A stretch of 64,000 nt of DNA from Bacteroidota bacterium (GTDB taxonomy: Bacteria > Bacteroidota > Bacteroidia > Bacteroidales > Prolixibacteraceae), in contig JAJRSD010000039.1 in assembly GCA_024278975.1 (NCBI GenBank), positions 1 through 64,000 on the forward strand. Direction: 5' to 3'. A program made the position numbers and the translations under genes. Below, piece after piece: positions 42,303 to 52,201 of this stretch. Every line of letters begins with the position of its first letter. The first letter of the stretch is position 1. The notes under the pieces are model-generated. The model was not told the DNA's origin. It worked only from the letters and a program-made list of their open reading frames with translations, and searched no databases.

Positions 42303-43340
42303 ATGAGTAAAGAAAAAGAGCAAACCAGCATTTCGGAATTGGGTGAATTTGGCCTGATTGAACGAATAACAAAAGATATTCAGATTAAAAATTCCAGTAC
42401 AATAGAAGGCGTTGGCGACGATGCTGCAATTCTGGATTACAAGGAAAAACAGATAGTTATTTCGTCTGATTTATTAACCGAAGGAATTCATTTTAACCTG
42501 ATGTACACACCGCTTAAGCATTTGGGATACAAGGCGGTAATAGTTAATTTATCGGATGTTTACGCGATGAATGCAGTACCGAAACAGATTACTGTTAATA
42601 TTGCTTTATCGGTAAAGTTTTCGGTTGAAGCGGTTGAAGAGTTGTACTTGGGAATTCATTTGGCATGCGAAAATTACGGTGTTGATTTGGTTGGTGGCGA
42701 TACAACAAGTTCGTTAACCGGATTAACAATTAGCGTAACCGTTTTAGGCGAAATTGAAAAGGATAAAGCGGTTTTACGAAGCGGGGCAAAACGAAATGAT
42801 TTGCTCTGTGTTACAGGTGATTTGGGTGGCGCTTACATGGGACTGCAACTTTTAGAGCGCGAGAATGAAGTTTATAAAGTGAATCAGAAAATGCAACCTC
42901 AATTAGATGGTTACGACTATATATTGGAACGCCAGCTAAAACCCGAGGCACGAAAAGATATTGTAGAAGCATTGAAAAAGCTGGAGATTAAACCAACTTC
43001 GATGATTGATATTTCTGACGGACTCTCGTCGGAAATACTGCATTTATGTAAAAACTCGAATGTGGGTTGTAATTTATACGAAGATAAAATCCCCATGGAC
43101 GAGCAGACAAAACAGATGGCGGAAGAACTTAATATAAATCCTCTGGTTGCTGCGCTAAACGGTGGCGAAGATTACGAGTTGCTTTTTACAATTTCGATGA
43201 ATGACTTTGAGAAAATTAAAAACGACCCCGACTTTACAATTATCGGACATATTACTGAAGCCTCTGAAGGAACAAATTTAATCACTTCGGGTGGTTCTGC
43301 AATTCAACTCGAAGCGCAGGGCTGGAATCATGGGAAATAA
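42303..43340 (+). CDS. thiL: thiamine-monophosphate kinase
   Basis: 345 residues. Phosphorylates thiamine phosphate to thiamine pyrophosphate with ATP. AIR synthase-like fold: IEGVGDDAAIL near 36-46, VISSDLLTEGIHFNL, CENYGVDLVGGDTTSSLTGL and SMIDISDGLSSEILHLC with metal-binding Asp residues, and NGGEDYELLFTI. No other thiamine gene is in the window. Complete. Confidence 0.95.
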   Translation: MSKEKEQTSISELGEFGLIERITKDIQIKNSSTIEGVGDDAAILDYKEKQIVISSDLLTEGIHFNLMYTPLKHLGYKAVIVNLSDVYAMNAVPKQITVNIALSVKFSVEAVEELYLGIHLACENYGVDLVGGDTTSSLTGLTISVTVLGEIEKDKAVLRSGAKRNDLLCVTGDLGGAYMGLQLLERENEVYKVNQKMQPQLDGYDYILERQLKPEARKDIVEALKKLEIKPTSMIDISDGLSSEILHLCKNSNVGCNLYEDKIPMDEQTKQMAEELNINPLVAALNGGEDYELLFTISMNDFEKIKNDPDFTIIGHITEASEGTNLITSGGSAIQLEAQGWNHGK

Positions 43341-43363
43341 AATCTAATTTAGATAAAGTGTCT

Positions 43364-43612
43364 CTATTTCTTCTTTTTCTTTAAAAATAAAAATACAGCA
43401 ACGACAACCACAACAATTACCACAACAACAATAATTACTGTTGAGTTTGAACCCGACTGTTCGGCTCCGGCAAGCAGATCCTGTTCCATATACGAACTGT
43501 CCTGCACATCCATATTATCGATATAAGTTCCTCCATCCTGAGCCATCAAAATATACGGAAGACTCAAAATGTTTAACATTAACAATGCAAAAAATCTCTT
43601 TACTGTTTTCAT
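43364..43612 (-). CDS. small single-pass membrane protein, unknown
   Basis: 82 residues: signal peptide (1-24, ending ILMAQ), a short acidic segment, then a very hydrophobic Val/Ile stretch (about 57-76) and KKKKK at the end. This looks like a C-tail-anchored or processed small protein (LPXTG-like layout without the motif). I recognise no family. It lies between thiL (convergent) and the glycosyltransferase gene. Confidence 0.45.
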   Translation of the reverse strand: MKTVKRFFALLMLNILSLPYILMAQDGGTYIDNMDVQDSSYMEQDLLAGAEQSGSNSTVIIVVVVIVVVVVAVFLFLKKKKK

Positions 43613-43633
43613 CTCTTAATTTTAATTCAATAT

Positions 43634-45589
43634 TTATTTATCTAATTTATCTTTTACTGCTTTTAATAAACGCGCCGCATTTTTATATCGCGGATTAATC
43701 TCAATTAATTGATCCAGTGTTTCCAGCGACTTGCCATATTTTTTTTCATCAAACAACCTTTGTGCTTTTAACAAATACAAAGGTTCGTAAAAAGGATGAA
43801 TCTCAAAACCCTTTTTCAAAATAGAGTCGAACTTTTCTAATTCATTTTGTCCCAAATAAACTTTTGCCAAATATACAAATAACCAAACATTTTTGGGGTC
43901 TGTTTTTATCGCTTTCCTAATTAAGACCTCTCCACTTTCCATATTTCCTTCGGCTATTTCCGAAATACCATTAAAATCATTTTTATCTGAACGTTTCAGA
44001 AGAACTGCAACTGGATTTCCCCGATGATAAAATGTTTTGATAATTTGTGACGATTGCCAGGTTTTATTTTTTAACTGAAAAGGATGAATATAATTCACAC
44101 CAAACAAACCGTAATCCCAATCTTCCGAACTTCTTTCCAGATAGCGACTATATTGATATTTAATATTCGGCACATTTTCGAAATAGTTTGAAAGATTACA
44201 ATTTGTAGCAACCGTAATTTCCTCATCTCCTATCAATTCAATCAAATAGTCTGATGATTTTTTTATTGAATGAAAATAATAATCGTATTCGTAATTAGAC
44301 CACGCTTTTTTATTTCCTCCCGAAACAGAATTAAAATAGATATAATCTGCCGGAAAAGTTTCTGCCTGATGTTTAACAGGCAAAATCATTAAAATAAAAA
44401 ACAGAATAACTATTGGGAATTTTACAATATTCCGATAATTCGAATTCAATAATTTAAAAATTCCGACCGATGAAAAAACTGCAAACAGCGGTAAAACAAA
44501 CAACATCTGCCGGACTCCGCTATACAAATTCGAGCCAATAATAATCACATAAATAATAGGAAAAAGCAGTGTAAAAAAGACAAACAACTCTGAATAGAGT
44601 TGTTTGCTTAATCTGATTCTAACTGGTTTAGCCCAGAATATAGTTAGTAAAATGATACATATTAAAAAGCCGGAAATGATAAACTCCGGTGTCGAAATTA
44701 AAATCCATTTGGGTAAATAGTACCACGGAAGTTGCGTGCTCCACAAAAGTTCGCCCTCGAATATTTGTCTGATACTAACCTTGTAATGTTCCATCATACT
44801 TAAACTTTCCAACGGGTTCCGAAAAACATCTCGCAAGGCAAAGGGCCAAAATAGTAATCCGGCAAAATAGCCGATAATTACGATTACTGCTCCCTGGCCC
44901 AATAACCTTACAAGACAAAGTTTAGTTGAAACTATATGTTTAAGATAAAAAGGTTTCGAAATAATGTAGGCGACAACCGCCAATCCGAGATATGCGAAAA
45001 GAATTAGCCCTCCAGCCCGCAATGAAATGGTGAATGCAATTGCGAACCCAAGCCAAGTTGTAGTTCTCCATTTTGGGCGTGGCAATTCTTTAATAAAACG
45101 TATGATAAAATATACTCCGGCCATATAACCTGTTGCAAACGGAATATCTTTTAAATTCCCAAATGCCTGTCCGAATAACCGAGGCATTGCCAGCATAGAG
45201 ATTACCGTTAATGTTGACACCCAAAACGAACCGGTTAGCTGATATGCAATCAATCCTGCAAAAAACATTAAAATCAGAAAGAAAAATGCACCCGTAAAAT
45301 GGCGTGCCCGAAATTCATTGTCGATACTGAATACGCGGTTTATTAAGGCTGTATAATTATCGACCGACTGACCGTAATATTTTAAATTGGTAACCGGAGT
45401 TTCGAGGCACGAAATATCTTCGCCTCCAGTAAAATACCAGTTTACCACTTTTTTTGCGTGTGGATAATGTAATTGCTCATCGACATTTACTGCAGCTTTT
45501 GGAGCAAGAAAAGTCAGCAAAACTGCTGCCAGCAACAAGCTCACAAAAAACGAATTTCGTGCAGTTAATATGTCAATGTATCTATTCAT
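43634..45589 (-). CDS. ArnT-like (GT39/GT83) glycosyltransferase with C-terminal TPR
   Basis: 651 residues. Residues 1-400 form about ten membrane segments of a PMT/ArnT-type enzyme that moves a sugar from a lipid carrier (VNVDEQLHYPHAKKVVNWYF with the first-loop acidic pair, and LAMPRLFGQAFGNLKDIPFA). Residues about 535-650 hold tetratricopeptide-like repeats (YLAKVYLGQNELEKFDSILK, LETLDQLIEINPRYKNAARL). The start overlaps the GT2 gene by 8 bases. With a polyprenyl-phosphate sugar synthase beside it, the pair probably glycosylates proteins or envelope glycans in the periplasm. Confidence 0.8.
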   Translation of the reverse strand: MNRYIDILTARNSFFVSLLLAAVLLTFLAPKAAVNVDEQLHYPHAKKVVNWYFTGGEDISCLETPVTNLKYYGQSVDNYTALINRVFSIDNEFRARHFTGAFFFLILMFFAGLIAYQLTGSFWVSTLTVISMLAMPRLFGQAFGNLKDIPFATGYMAGVYFIIRFIKELPRPKWRTTTWLGFAIAFTISLRAGGLILFAYLGLAVVAYIISKPFYLKHIVSTKLCLVRLLGQGAVIVIIGYFAGLLFWPFALRDVFRNPLESLSMMEHYKVSIRQIFEGELLWSTQLPWYYLPKWILISTPEFIISGFLICIILLTIFWAKPVRIRLSKQLYSELFVFFTLLFPIIYVIIIGSNLYSGVRQMLFVLPLFAVFSSVGIFKLLNSNYRNIVKFPIVILFFILMILPVKHQAETFPADYIYFNSVSGGNKKAWSNYEYDYYFHSIKKSSDYLIELIGDEEITVATNCNLSNYFENVPNIKYQYSRYLERSSEDWDYGLFGVNYIHPFQLKNKTWQSSQIIKTFYHRGNPVAVLLKRSDKNDFNGISEIAEGNMESGEVLIRKAIKTDPKNVWLFVYLAKVYLGQNELEKFDSILKKGFEIHPFYEPLYLLKAQRLFDEKKYGKSLETLDQLIEINPRYKNAARLLKAVKDKLDK

Positions 45590-46496
45590 AATAATCTTTC
45601 ACCAAATAAATGGGGCGCTTTTGAACTTCTTTATATATTCTGAAAATATACTCTCCAATAATTCCGAGAAATGTTAATTGTACCGAACCAAAAAAGCTAA
45701 TTGCCAAGAATGTTGAAGACCAACCGGTTGGTGCGAGTCCCAAAATCTTCGAACTCAATGTATAAATAATTGCTCCCAGAAAAATTATTATTCCAAATAG
45801 TCCGAGATATAAACATGCTTTAATTGGCCATTTCGAGAACGAGTAAATTGCATCGGCAGCAAGAGAAAACAATTTCTTACGACTCATTTTTGCACCACCT
45901 TCCAAACGTTCCGGACGATTATATTCGATAAACTCATGTTTAAAACCAATGAAATTCCGAATGCCTGGTAAGTATCTGTTTTGTTCCGAGAATTTTAAAA
46001 TCGACTGGTGAGCTTTTTTATTCAGAATGCAAAAATTACCGGCATTTACCACTTGTCTCCCCTCGGAAACACTGCTGAAAATCCGATGAAAGATATTTGT
46101 ATAAATTTTTCTGCTAAGTTTTTCATTTCGTTGCTCGCGTACAGCAGTAATTATATCTGAATTCGTATCATTAATTTTATTGAAAAGAAGAGGAATTAAA
46201 TCTGGCGGATCTTGAAAATCGCCGTCCATCATAATTACAAAATCCCCTTTTGCAAATTCTAACCCGGCGGTTAATGCTGGCTGTAAACCAAAGTTGCGCG
46301 AGAAAGATATAACTTTTAACTCCTTGTTTTTACTCCTAAAATCAAGAAGTTTTTGAAGAGTAGAATCGGTACTTCCGTCGTCAATGCAAATTATTTCAAA
46401 ATCTTCGCCAGTCTTTTTGAGGTTCGAATATACTGCCTCCACCAATCTTGTAACCAGATTGTTTTCGTTTAAAAGTGGTATGACAACTGAAATCAT
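45582..46496 (-). CDS. GT2 polyprenyl-phosphate glycosyltransferase (DPM1/GtrB-like)
   Basis: 304 residues. GT-A fold: SVVIPLLNENNLVTRLVEAV, EIICIDDGSTDSTLQKL, DFVIMMDGDFQDPPDLIPLL with the DxD-like metal site, and two C-terminal membrane segments (about 225-248 and 257-280). Transfers a sugar from a nucleotide donor to polyprenyl phosphate. The donor for the ArnT-like enzyme encoded next (8-base overlap). Confidence 0.9.
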   Translation of the reverse strand: MISVVIPLLNENNLVTRLVEAVYSNLKKTGEDFEIICIDDGSTDSTLQKLLDFRSKNKELKVISFSRNFGLQPALTAGLEFAKGDFVIMMDGDFQDPPDLIPLLFNKINDTNSDIITAVREQRNEKLSRKIYTNIFHRIFSSVSEGRQVVNAGNFCILNKKAHQSILKFSEQNRYLPGIRNFIGFKHEFIEYNRPERLEGGAKMSRKKLFSLAADAIYSFSKWPIKACLYLGLFGIIIFLGAIIYTLSSKILGLAPTGWSSTFLAISFFGSVQLTFLGIIGEYIFRIYKEVQKRPIYLVKDYYE

Positions 46497-46554
46497 TTTA
46501 ATAATTTTTATTTTCTAAAAAAGCATTGTAAAGCAACTCTCAACTTCCATCTCC

Positions 46555-47895
46555 TTACACTTTATGTTGCGAACCGGGAACAGGCACCGGAAACTCCATG
46601 TCAACCGGTCCCATTTCATATTTATCAGGTCCTAATTTTTCTGTTGAATTTAGCATATCTTCCCATGTAACTTTCTGTCCGGTGTATGCAGCAGTTCTAC
46701 CCATTATTGCTGTTAACGTTGATATTGCAGTACGTTCAGCCTCTACAACCGGCGTGTTTGTTCGTATCGAAGTTACCAAATGAATATGCTCCTGCACATA
46801 CGGCGAAACCTTCACAACTTCGGTTGATCGCCCATCTTTATTTTTCGGATATTCATATCTCCATTTTACCGATCCGTCGAGATTGAAAATTGTATTTTTA
46901 CAATTTGTATATCCTTCGGTTCCCATTATCCGTTCGCCCAAAGTATTTGCACAATCATCAATTTGGCGCGACATGCTATGCGAGAAAACGCCGTTCCCAA
47001 ACTCAAAATCGATACTGAAAAAATCGTACTGATCTCCGGTTAATCTGCGTTCCCTTCCACCAAAACCAATTGCTTGCTCGGGATGTTTTCCCATAAACCA
47101 ATTAATTATATCGATGTTGTGCACGTGCGTATCTAAAATATGGTCGCCACACAACCAGCTAAAATTATTCCAGTTCCTAATCATGTACTCCATGTCGCTC
47201 CAACCCTCTTCGCGCGTGCGAAACCAAACATGATTTTGCAACCACCAGGCTTTTGCCGATACCAGTTCTCCAATTGCTCCCGAAGAAACCTGCTTGTAAG
47301 TTTCTATGTAATCGCGTTGATGGCGGCGTTGAGTTCCGGTGATAACAGTTACTCCAATATTTTCAGCTTTTTTTGCAGTAGCAATTATCTGCCTTGCACC
47401 AACAGGGTCAACACAAACAGGCTTTTCAAGAAAAACGTGTTTTTTTGCCTGAACACAAGCATCGAAATGTGCGGGACGAAAATGTGGTGGAGTAGCCAAA
47501 ATAACAATATCCAAATCAACTTCGAGCAAGCTTTTATATGCATCAAATCCCCAGAAACAGTTTTTTTCCTCAACAGCAACACGCTGCTTTTTTAATTTCT
47601 TTCTACAATCCCAAACTTTATCTTCAAAAACATCGGCAAGCGCAACTAACTCCAAATCGTTTCCTGCTGCGAGAAAATTCAGGGCAGCACCGGTTCCTCT
47701 ATTTCCACAACCTACCAAACCGGCACGCAGTTTTTTGCCATCGGGAGCCTTGTCGAGTAGCGGCGGAAATTCGTAATCAACTGTTTTTAATTTTGAACTG
47801 CAAGAACTCAAAGCATTCATTCCGATAACTCCGGCTGCACCAATTAGTGCCGATTTACCAAGAAAATTCCTGCGCGAAAGCTGACTCTTATCCAT
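46555..47895 (-). CDS. Gfo/Idh/MocA-family oxidoreductase, Tat-exported
   Basis: 446 residues. Twin-arginine leader SRRNFLGKSALIGAAGVIGM then a Cys-rich start (SSCSSK), so an exported lipoprotein is possible. NAD(P)-binding LRAGLVGCGNRGTGAALNFL (about 55), VFLEKPVCVDPVGARQIIAT with the EKP motif, and a C-terminal alpha/beta domain (about 190-430, WLCGDHILDTHVHNIDIINW). Acts on sugars or sugar acids; exported members occur in Bacteroidota glycan pathways. The ATG lies 6 bases after the SUMF1-cytochrome gene, so they share a transcript. Confidence 0.88.
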   Translation of the reverse strand: MDKSQLSRRNFLGKSALIGAAGVIGMNALSSCSSKLKTVDYEFPPLLDKAPDGKKLRAGLVGCGNRGTGAALNFLAAGNDLELVALADVFEDKVWDCRKKLKKQRVAVEEKNCFWGFDAYKSLLEVDLDIVILATPPHFRPAHFDACVQAKKHVFLEKPVCVDPVGARQIIATAKKAENIGVTVITGTQRRHQRDYIETYKQVSSGAIGELVSAKAWWLQNHVWFRTREEGWSDMEYMIRNWNNFSWLCGDHILDTHVHNIDIINWFMGKHPEQAIGFGGRERRLTGDQYDFFSIDFEFGNGVFSHSMSRQIDDCANTLGERIMGTEGYTNCKNTIFNLDGSVKWRYEYPKNKDGRSTEVVKVSPYVQEHIHLVTSIRTNTPVVEAERTAISTLTAIMGRTAAYTGQKVTWEDMLNSTEKLGPDKYEMGPVDMEFPVPVPGSQHKV

Positions 47896-47901
47896 GATTC
47901 T

Positions 47902-49428
47902 TTAGTTATTATTTTCTGAATTAAAATCTTTTGAGTTGTACTCGCAAACAACTCTAAAACCAACATTTTTACTGTCGGAATACCACCAGATACTTTTTGG
48001 GATTTGTGGGTCGGTAACCAACCACGCCTTAGTTTTTGTAAAATCTCTCCGCCCGGCACGTAAATCTTTTGCCGAATTATTATAAGAACCTCCGCGTACA
48101 ACATGTTCAATTCCATTTCGCGGTCCGCGGGGATTTTTAACAATCCCTTTCGGATATTTACTATATACTTTGGGATCGTAATAATCTAAACAGAACTCAG
48201 CAACATTACCCAACATATTTTTTAACCCAAACTGATTTGCACGAACCATTGCAGGTGGTTGCGTTTTATTGTGACTGTTTTCGCGATAAATTGCATACGA
48301 ATTAATTACTGTTGTATCTACACCAAAAACTTTATTTAAAAATCCATCTGCTTCGAAATCTTTTGGAGAACCGGGGAAAAAATATGGAGTATTTGTACCG
48401 GCGCGTGCAGCATATTCCCACTCTGCTTCTGTTGGCAAGCGGTAATTACGTCCGGTAACGCTACTTAGCCAGCGGCAATAAGTTTCGGCTCCAAGGTGGC
48501 TCATTGTAATTGCCGGGCGGGTTCCTTTTCCCCAGCCTTGGTCAGGCGCACCCCACGGAGGAGTTGCCCCGGAAATACCGTCAACCTCTTCATTCATTTC
48601 AACCGCCTCTTTGCGCCCCTGCGAACCAGTGGCTCTAAAAAATGCAAGATACTCTGTCCAGCTAACTTCAATCTCTGCAATCCAAAAACTATCAACTACC
48701 ACTTCTCGAACAGGTCCTTCATCAACTTTTCGGTACGGTTCTGTTGTTGCAGTTCCCATTTTAAAATTTCCTCCTGGTATTGCCACCATATTAAATGCAA
48801 CCGAGGTTTCCGGCAACTTTTCAGTAAAGTTCGAAAACGCTTTCACATCAGTAAGTTCCGTGTATATTTCTTTTGGTTCCGAAGAATCGTCATCTTCAAT
48901 AGTTAATCCTATTTCCCCGCGATAATGTCCTACGTTTTGATGACATTGTAAACATGATGTGTTTTCAGGATCACGCAAATATTTCAGATGAGATTCGCCA
49001 CCCAAAGCATTTAATGTGGATGGGAACATATTTGTATGGCATTTTTTACACCCATCCTCGTAAACAAATTTTGCTGAAGCTTCGCGAGTACGCTTTTCAG
49101 CCCAATCTATTTCATCGGTATCCAATGTTAAATATGCGTACAAATCAGACAAACCATGATATGCTTTTCTGGTTATAAAACGAGCTTTCTGCTCTTCGGG
49201 AGGTAAATGGCAATCGACACATTTGATAGAAACACCACTTGGAGTGTTGTTATGAATAGAAAGTTTCCAGGTTGATTCGGCATGAGGATGAACATGGCAT
49301 GACGCACAATACTTGTTTGTAGAAGTATAATGAATGGCTTTATTAAATAACCCGAGCAACAATATTACTGTTAATCCACCAATGGCAAAAAATAAATAAT
49401 GTTTTCTCCTAATTGTTTTGTCTATCAT
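47902..49428 (-). CDS. multihaem NapC-like cytochrome c fused to a SUMF1/FGE-type domain
   Basis: 508 residues. A membrane segment at 12-30 is followed by four CxxCH haem sites (CASCH near 41, CVDCH near 70, CKKCH near 127, CLQCH near 158), as in NapC/NirT-type quinol-oxidising cytochromes. Residues about 210-500 are a formylglycine-generating-enzyme-like domain (VAIPGGNFKMGT, ISGATPPWGAP, YRLPTEAEWEYAARAGTNTP, GNVAEFCLDYYD, VVRGGSYNN and GFRV). The joining of electron carrier and SUMF1 is not a standard architecture I know. Possible roles: redox supply for modification of a periplasmic substrate, or recognition domain use of SUMF1. Followed by the Gfo/Idh gene and divergent from the LamG regulator. 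Confidence 0.85.
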   Translation of the reverse strand: MIDKTIRRKHYLFFAIGGLTVILLLGLFNKAIHYTSTNKYCASCHVHPHAESTWKLSIHNNTPSGVSIKCVDCHLPPEEQKARFITRKAYHGLSDLYAYLTLDTDEIDWAEKRTREASAKFVYEDGCKKCHTNMFPSTLNALGGESHLKYLRDPENTSCLQCHQNVGHYRGEIGLTIEDDDSSEPKEIYTELTDVKAFSNFTEKLPETSVAFNMVAIPGGNFKMGTATTEPYRKVDEGPVREVVVDSFWIAEIEVSWTEYLAFFRATGSQGRKEAVEMNEEVDGISGATPPWGAPDQGWGKGTRPAITMSHLGAETYCRWLSSVTGRNYRLPTEAEWEYAARAGTNTPYFFPGSPKDFEADGFLNKVFGVDTTVINSYAIYRENSHNKTQPPAMVRANQFGLKNMLGNVAEFCLDYYDPKVYSKYPKGIVKNPRGPRNGIEHVVRGGSYNNSAKDLRAGRRDFTKTKAWLVTDPQIPKSIWWYSDSKNVGFRVVCEYNSKDFNSENNN

Positions 49429-49582
49429 CCTGAAAAAAATTACACAATAATAACAACCAACAATTACTTGTATATTAACAGAACAACCAACAAACCTTTA
49501 ATTTACTATTAATCTACCATTAATAACTTATTTAATATACTATATAATAAATACTTACATTCTATTAATTTTTCAAAAAATA

Positions 49583-49613
49583 GTTGTTTATATTATATAA
49601 AAGTATAATTTTG
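49583..49613 (+). promoter_or_regulatory. promoter of the LamG/winged-helix regulator
   Basis: GTTG (49583-49586) lies 19 bases from TAATTTTG (49606-49613), fitting the -33/-7 layout. The gene starts 55 bases further on. The rest of the 239-base gap to the divergent cytochrome gene is AT-rich without other signals. Confidence 0.55.
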
Positions 49614-49667
49614 AAAATAAAATAATTAAATATTAATGTATTAATATTTGCTTTTTCAACTTTAACG

Positions 49668-52181
49668 ATGATTCGAATAAATCTTAAATATTGTGCTTTT
49701 ACAATAATCCTATTTTTTATATTTCATGTGCAACATATTTCTGCAACTGAATTTTCGAACCACACATTTCTAATTGCGGAAGGTAATTCTACAAGTTTAA
49801 ACAGTAATCGTTTCTGGCAATTTCTTAAAACTAATGATAATGTAGGGATCGAAATTAAGATTTCAGAAGCAGATAAAAGAGTTACACTATCTTCTACAAA
49901 TCAAGATATAATAGAATTTCTCAGTCGTGTTCAGAAAGTTACAGAAAACGTTGAATCTAAAATAGTTCCGCTATTTATCACTTTTAACGGAGATATTTCA
50001 ATTCTCGACTCAATTATAAGCAGCTCAAATTTAGCCTCAAAAATTTTCTTTTTGCCACAGGGAGAAACCTGGCCTTCGTTGGAATATTTGATACAATCGA
50101 ATAGGAGAATTATACTTTTTGTGAAGGGGAATTATATTAATGAAAGTAGAATTTTACATCGATTAGATAATTATGTTCTAAAAATATCTGCTAATAAAAT
50201 TATGGCAACCAGTGATATTTTCGAGATTGAATCAGCCGTTAACAACGAATTATTTTTAATTGACGAGTTTGATAAACTTCCAACCAACTGGGCGGGTACT
50301 ATTAGTCGTCACCAAGTTCCCGATTACATAAATTATGCGCTTGAAAACTGGACTAAATACGGGAAACGCCCCAATTTTATTTTTGCAGGAAATAAATATT
50401 CCCAATTCTATTTTATTATTTCGCAACTAAACTCGTTCCCCTGGATTTCAGGATCCGTAAAAGTTTCGGGTAAAACTCTGGAGAGAGTTTATTGGAAAAA
50501 TCAGGAAATATCTGTTACCGGAGGAAAGTTTTGCTTTCCATATCGTGGCGGAGAGGAGTTAATGCTCTCGGCATTTGCTCCGGGATACAAAATGACCCCG
50601 AGACAAATTGTTATTACGGGAGAAATGGAAGTTTCTGAAAATTATCCAATTATTGCAACTCCAATTGAAATCGGAAAGGATATTACGGGGAGTTTTCATT
50701 TTGATAATATTATTTCGAACGAAGTTAACCCAAAGGTTATTTTTGAAGGAGAGAATTACAGTTTTAGCGAGGATATTGAACGTGGAGATGTTATTAAATT
50801 ACCTGAAAATGCAAGTGTAAATTTGGGTAATCCCGAACAATTCGGGCTGCGAAATAGTAGTTTTACCGTTAGTTGTTTCGTGAAATTTACAGAGATACTT
50901 GAATTTGGAGATAATGCAATTTTAGGGAATTACGAGAATGAATATCGTCGCGGTCTGCATTTGGTTTTACGTTCGGGGCATCCATATTTCGGACTTTGGG
51001 GTAACGATTATATTTCGGAAGAAAAACTACAAGCCAATATTTGGTATCATCTGGTTTGGCGATATATTATAGAAACCGGAGAGCAAGCAATTTTTCTAAA
51101 CGGCAGAAATATTGGAAGTTCGCAGGGACATCCGCCATTTTCAGGAACCGGCGATATACTTTTGGGAAGCGCACTTTCCGAAGGTGCCAGTTTGCGGGGT
51201 TATGCTGATGATTTGTATTTCTGGAGTCGCCCTCTTGGAAAAGAAGAGATTAACAGGTTAGCTTTAAATGAAGAGGTTCAACTTTTTGTCTCAAAAAAAA
51301 ATAAGAGCTTTTATAATCGGAACAGTAGTCTGGTTGTTATTGGATTTTTTGTACTTCTACTCTTATTTATAGTCTTAATTGTCCTTTTTCAAAAGATTAG
51401 AAAACAAAAAAAACAGATATTTATTAATTTACCGGAACCGGATTCATCTAACCAAATTAAACTATTTAACGAGTTTACAGCCATCAATAATAAAGGGGAG
51501 AATATTACAAAACTTTTTACTCCTAAAGTTAAAGAGCTATTTCTATTTGTATTGGTTTATACAGTTAAAAATGGAAATGGGGCACGAATTACAGATATCA
51601 ACGAACAACTCTGGCCCGGTATTGAATCGAAAAAAATTGCCAATAACCGTGCAGTTACATTAAATAAGCTTCGTAAGATTTTAAATGAAATTGATGGGAT
51701 TGAGATTGTAATTCAAAACAGGTACTTTGTTATAAAAATGAGTAACCCGTTTTTTAGCGATTATGTTGAGGCGATTCATTTGTGTCAGGTAGCAGGAGGA
51801 ATGACGAGACAGCAACTCGAGACATTTTTTGTGTTAGTTAAAAAAGGTAGTTTGCTAAAAGAGATTAACTGGAACTGGCTCGATGATGTGCGCGGATATA
51901 CTGGGAATCAGGTTATCGATAATCTGCTAAATCTGGCTTCAATATATAAAAAAGAGAAGAATCTGGAAAGTATCGATTCTATATCGAAACGAATTTTAGA
52001 TTACGACGATTTGAATGAAGAGGCAATATATTTACAGATTTGGATGTTGCAAAAAACTAATAATAGTCATCTTGCAAAATTCAATTTTAAATCGTTCTGT
52101 ACAAAATACGAAGAGAATTTGGGTGAACCATTTTCAATGGATTTCGAGCAGTTTATCACACATTATTCTGATGAAATTTAG
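49668..52181 (+). CDS. membrane-spanning LamG protein with cytoplasmic winged-helix (SARP-like) domain
   Basis: 837 residues. Signal peptide or first anchor (about 8-26); a periplasmic region (27-330) that weakly resembles a PLC-like phosphodiesterase barrel (ETWPSLEYLIQSNRRIILFV, KRPNFIFAG) but without obvious catalytic His pair; a LamG/concanavalin-like domain (about 395-540, SFTVSCFVKFTEI, AIFLNGRNIGSS); a membrane segment (about 552-576) followed by KIRKQKKQ; then a cytoplasmic winged-helix (about 610-700, ITDINEQLWPGIESKKIANN, RAVTLNKLRKILNEI) and a helical BTAD-like end. This would be a one-component regulator reading a periplasmic ligand. Divergent from the cytochrome-SUMF1/Gfo operon, which is the likely target. 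Confidence 0.7.
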   Translation: MIRINLKYCAFTIILFFIFHVQHISATEFSNHTFLIAEGNSTSLNSNRFWQFLKTNDNVGIEIKISEADKRVTLSSTNQDIIEFLSRVQKVTENVESKIVPLFITFNGDISILDSIISSSNLASKIFFLPQGETWPSLEYLIQSNRRIILFVKGNYINESRILHRLDNYVLKISANKIMATSDIFEIESAVNNELFLIDEFDKLPTNWAGTISRHQVPDYINYALENWTKYGKRPNFIFAGNKYSQFYFIISQLNSFPWISGSVKVSGKTLERVYWKNQEISVTGGKFCFPYRGGEELMLSAFAPGYKMTPRQIVITGEMEVSENYPIIATPIEIGKDITGSFHFDNIISNEVNPKVIFEGENYSFSEDIERGDVIKLPENASVNLGNPEQFGLRNSSFTVSCFVKFTEILEFGDNAILGNYENEYRRGLHLVLRSGHPYFGLWGNDYISEEKLQANIWYHLVWRYIIETGEQAIFLNGRNIGSSQGHPPFSGTGDILLGSALSEGASLRGYADDLYFWSRPLGKEEINRLALNEEVQLFVSKKNKSFYNRNSSLVVIGFFVLLLLFIVLIVLFQKIRKQKKQIFINLPEPDSSNQIKLFNEFTAINNKGENITKLFTPKVKELFLFVLVYTVKNGNGARITDINEQLWPGIESKKIANNRAVTLNKLRKILNEIDGIEIVIQNRYFVIKMSNPFFSDYVEAIHLCQVAGGMTRQQLETFFVLVKKGSLLKEINWNWLDDVRGYTGNQVIDNLLNLASIYKKEKNLESIDSISKRILDYDDLNEEAIYLQIWMLQKTNNSHLAKFNFKSFCTKYEENLGEPFSMDFEQFITHYSDEI

Positions 52182-52201
52182 GGGTGTTTTATTAGTTCTC
52201 T

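Noticed and set aside
49668-50400. Active PI-PLC-type phosphodiesterase domain in the LamG regulator
   Set aside because: Barrel-like segments are present but I found no catalytic His pair and metal ligands, so only a fold resemblance is claimed.
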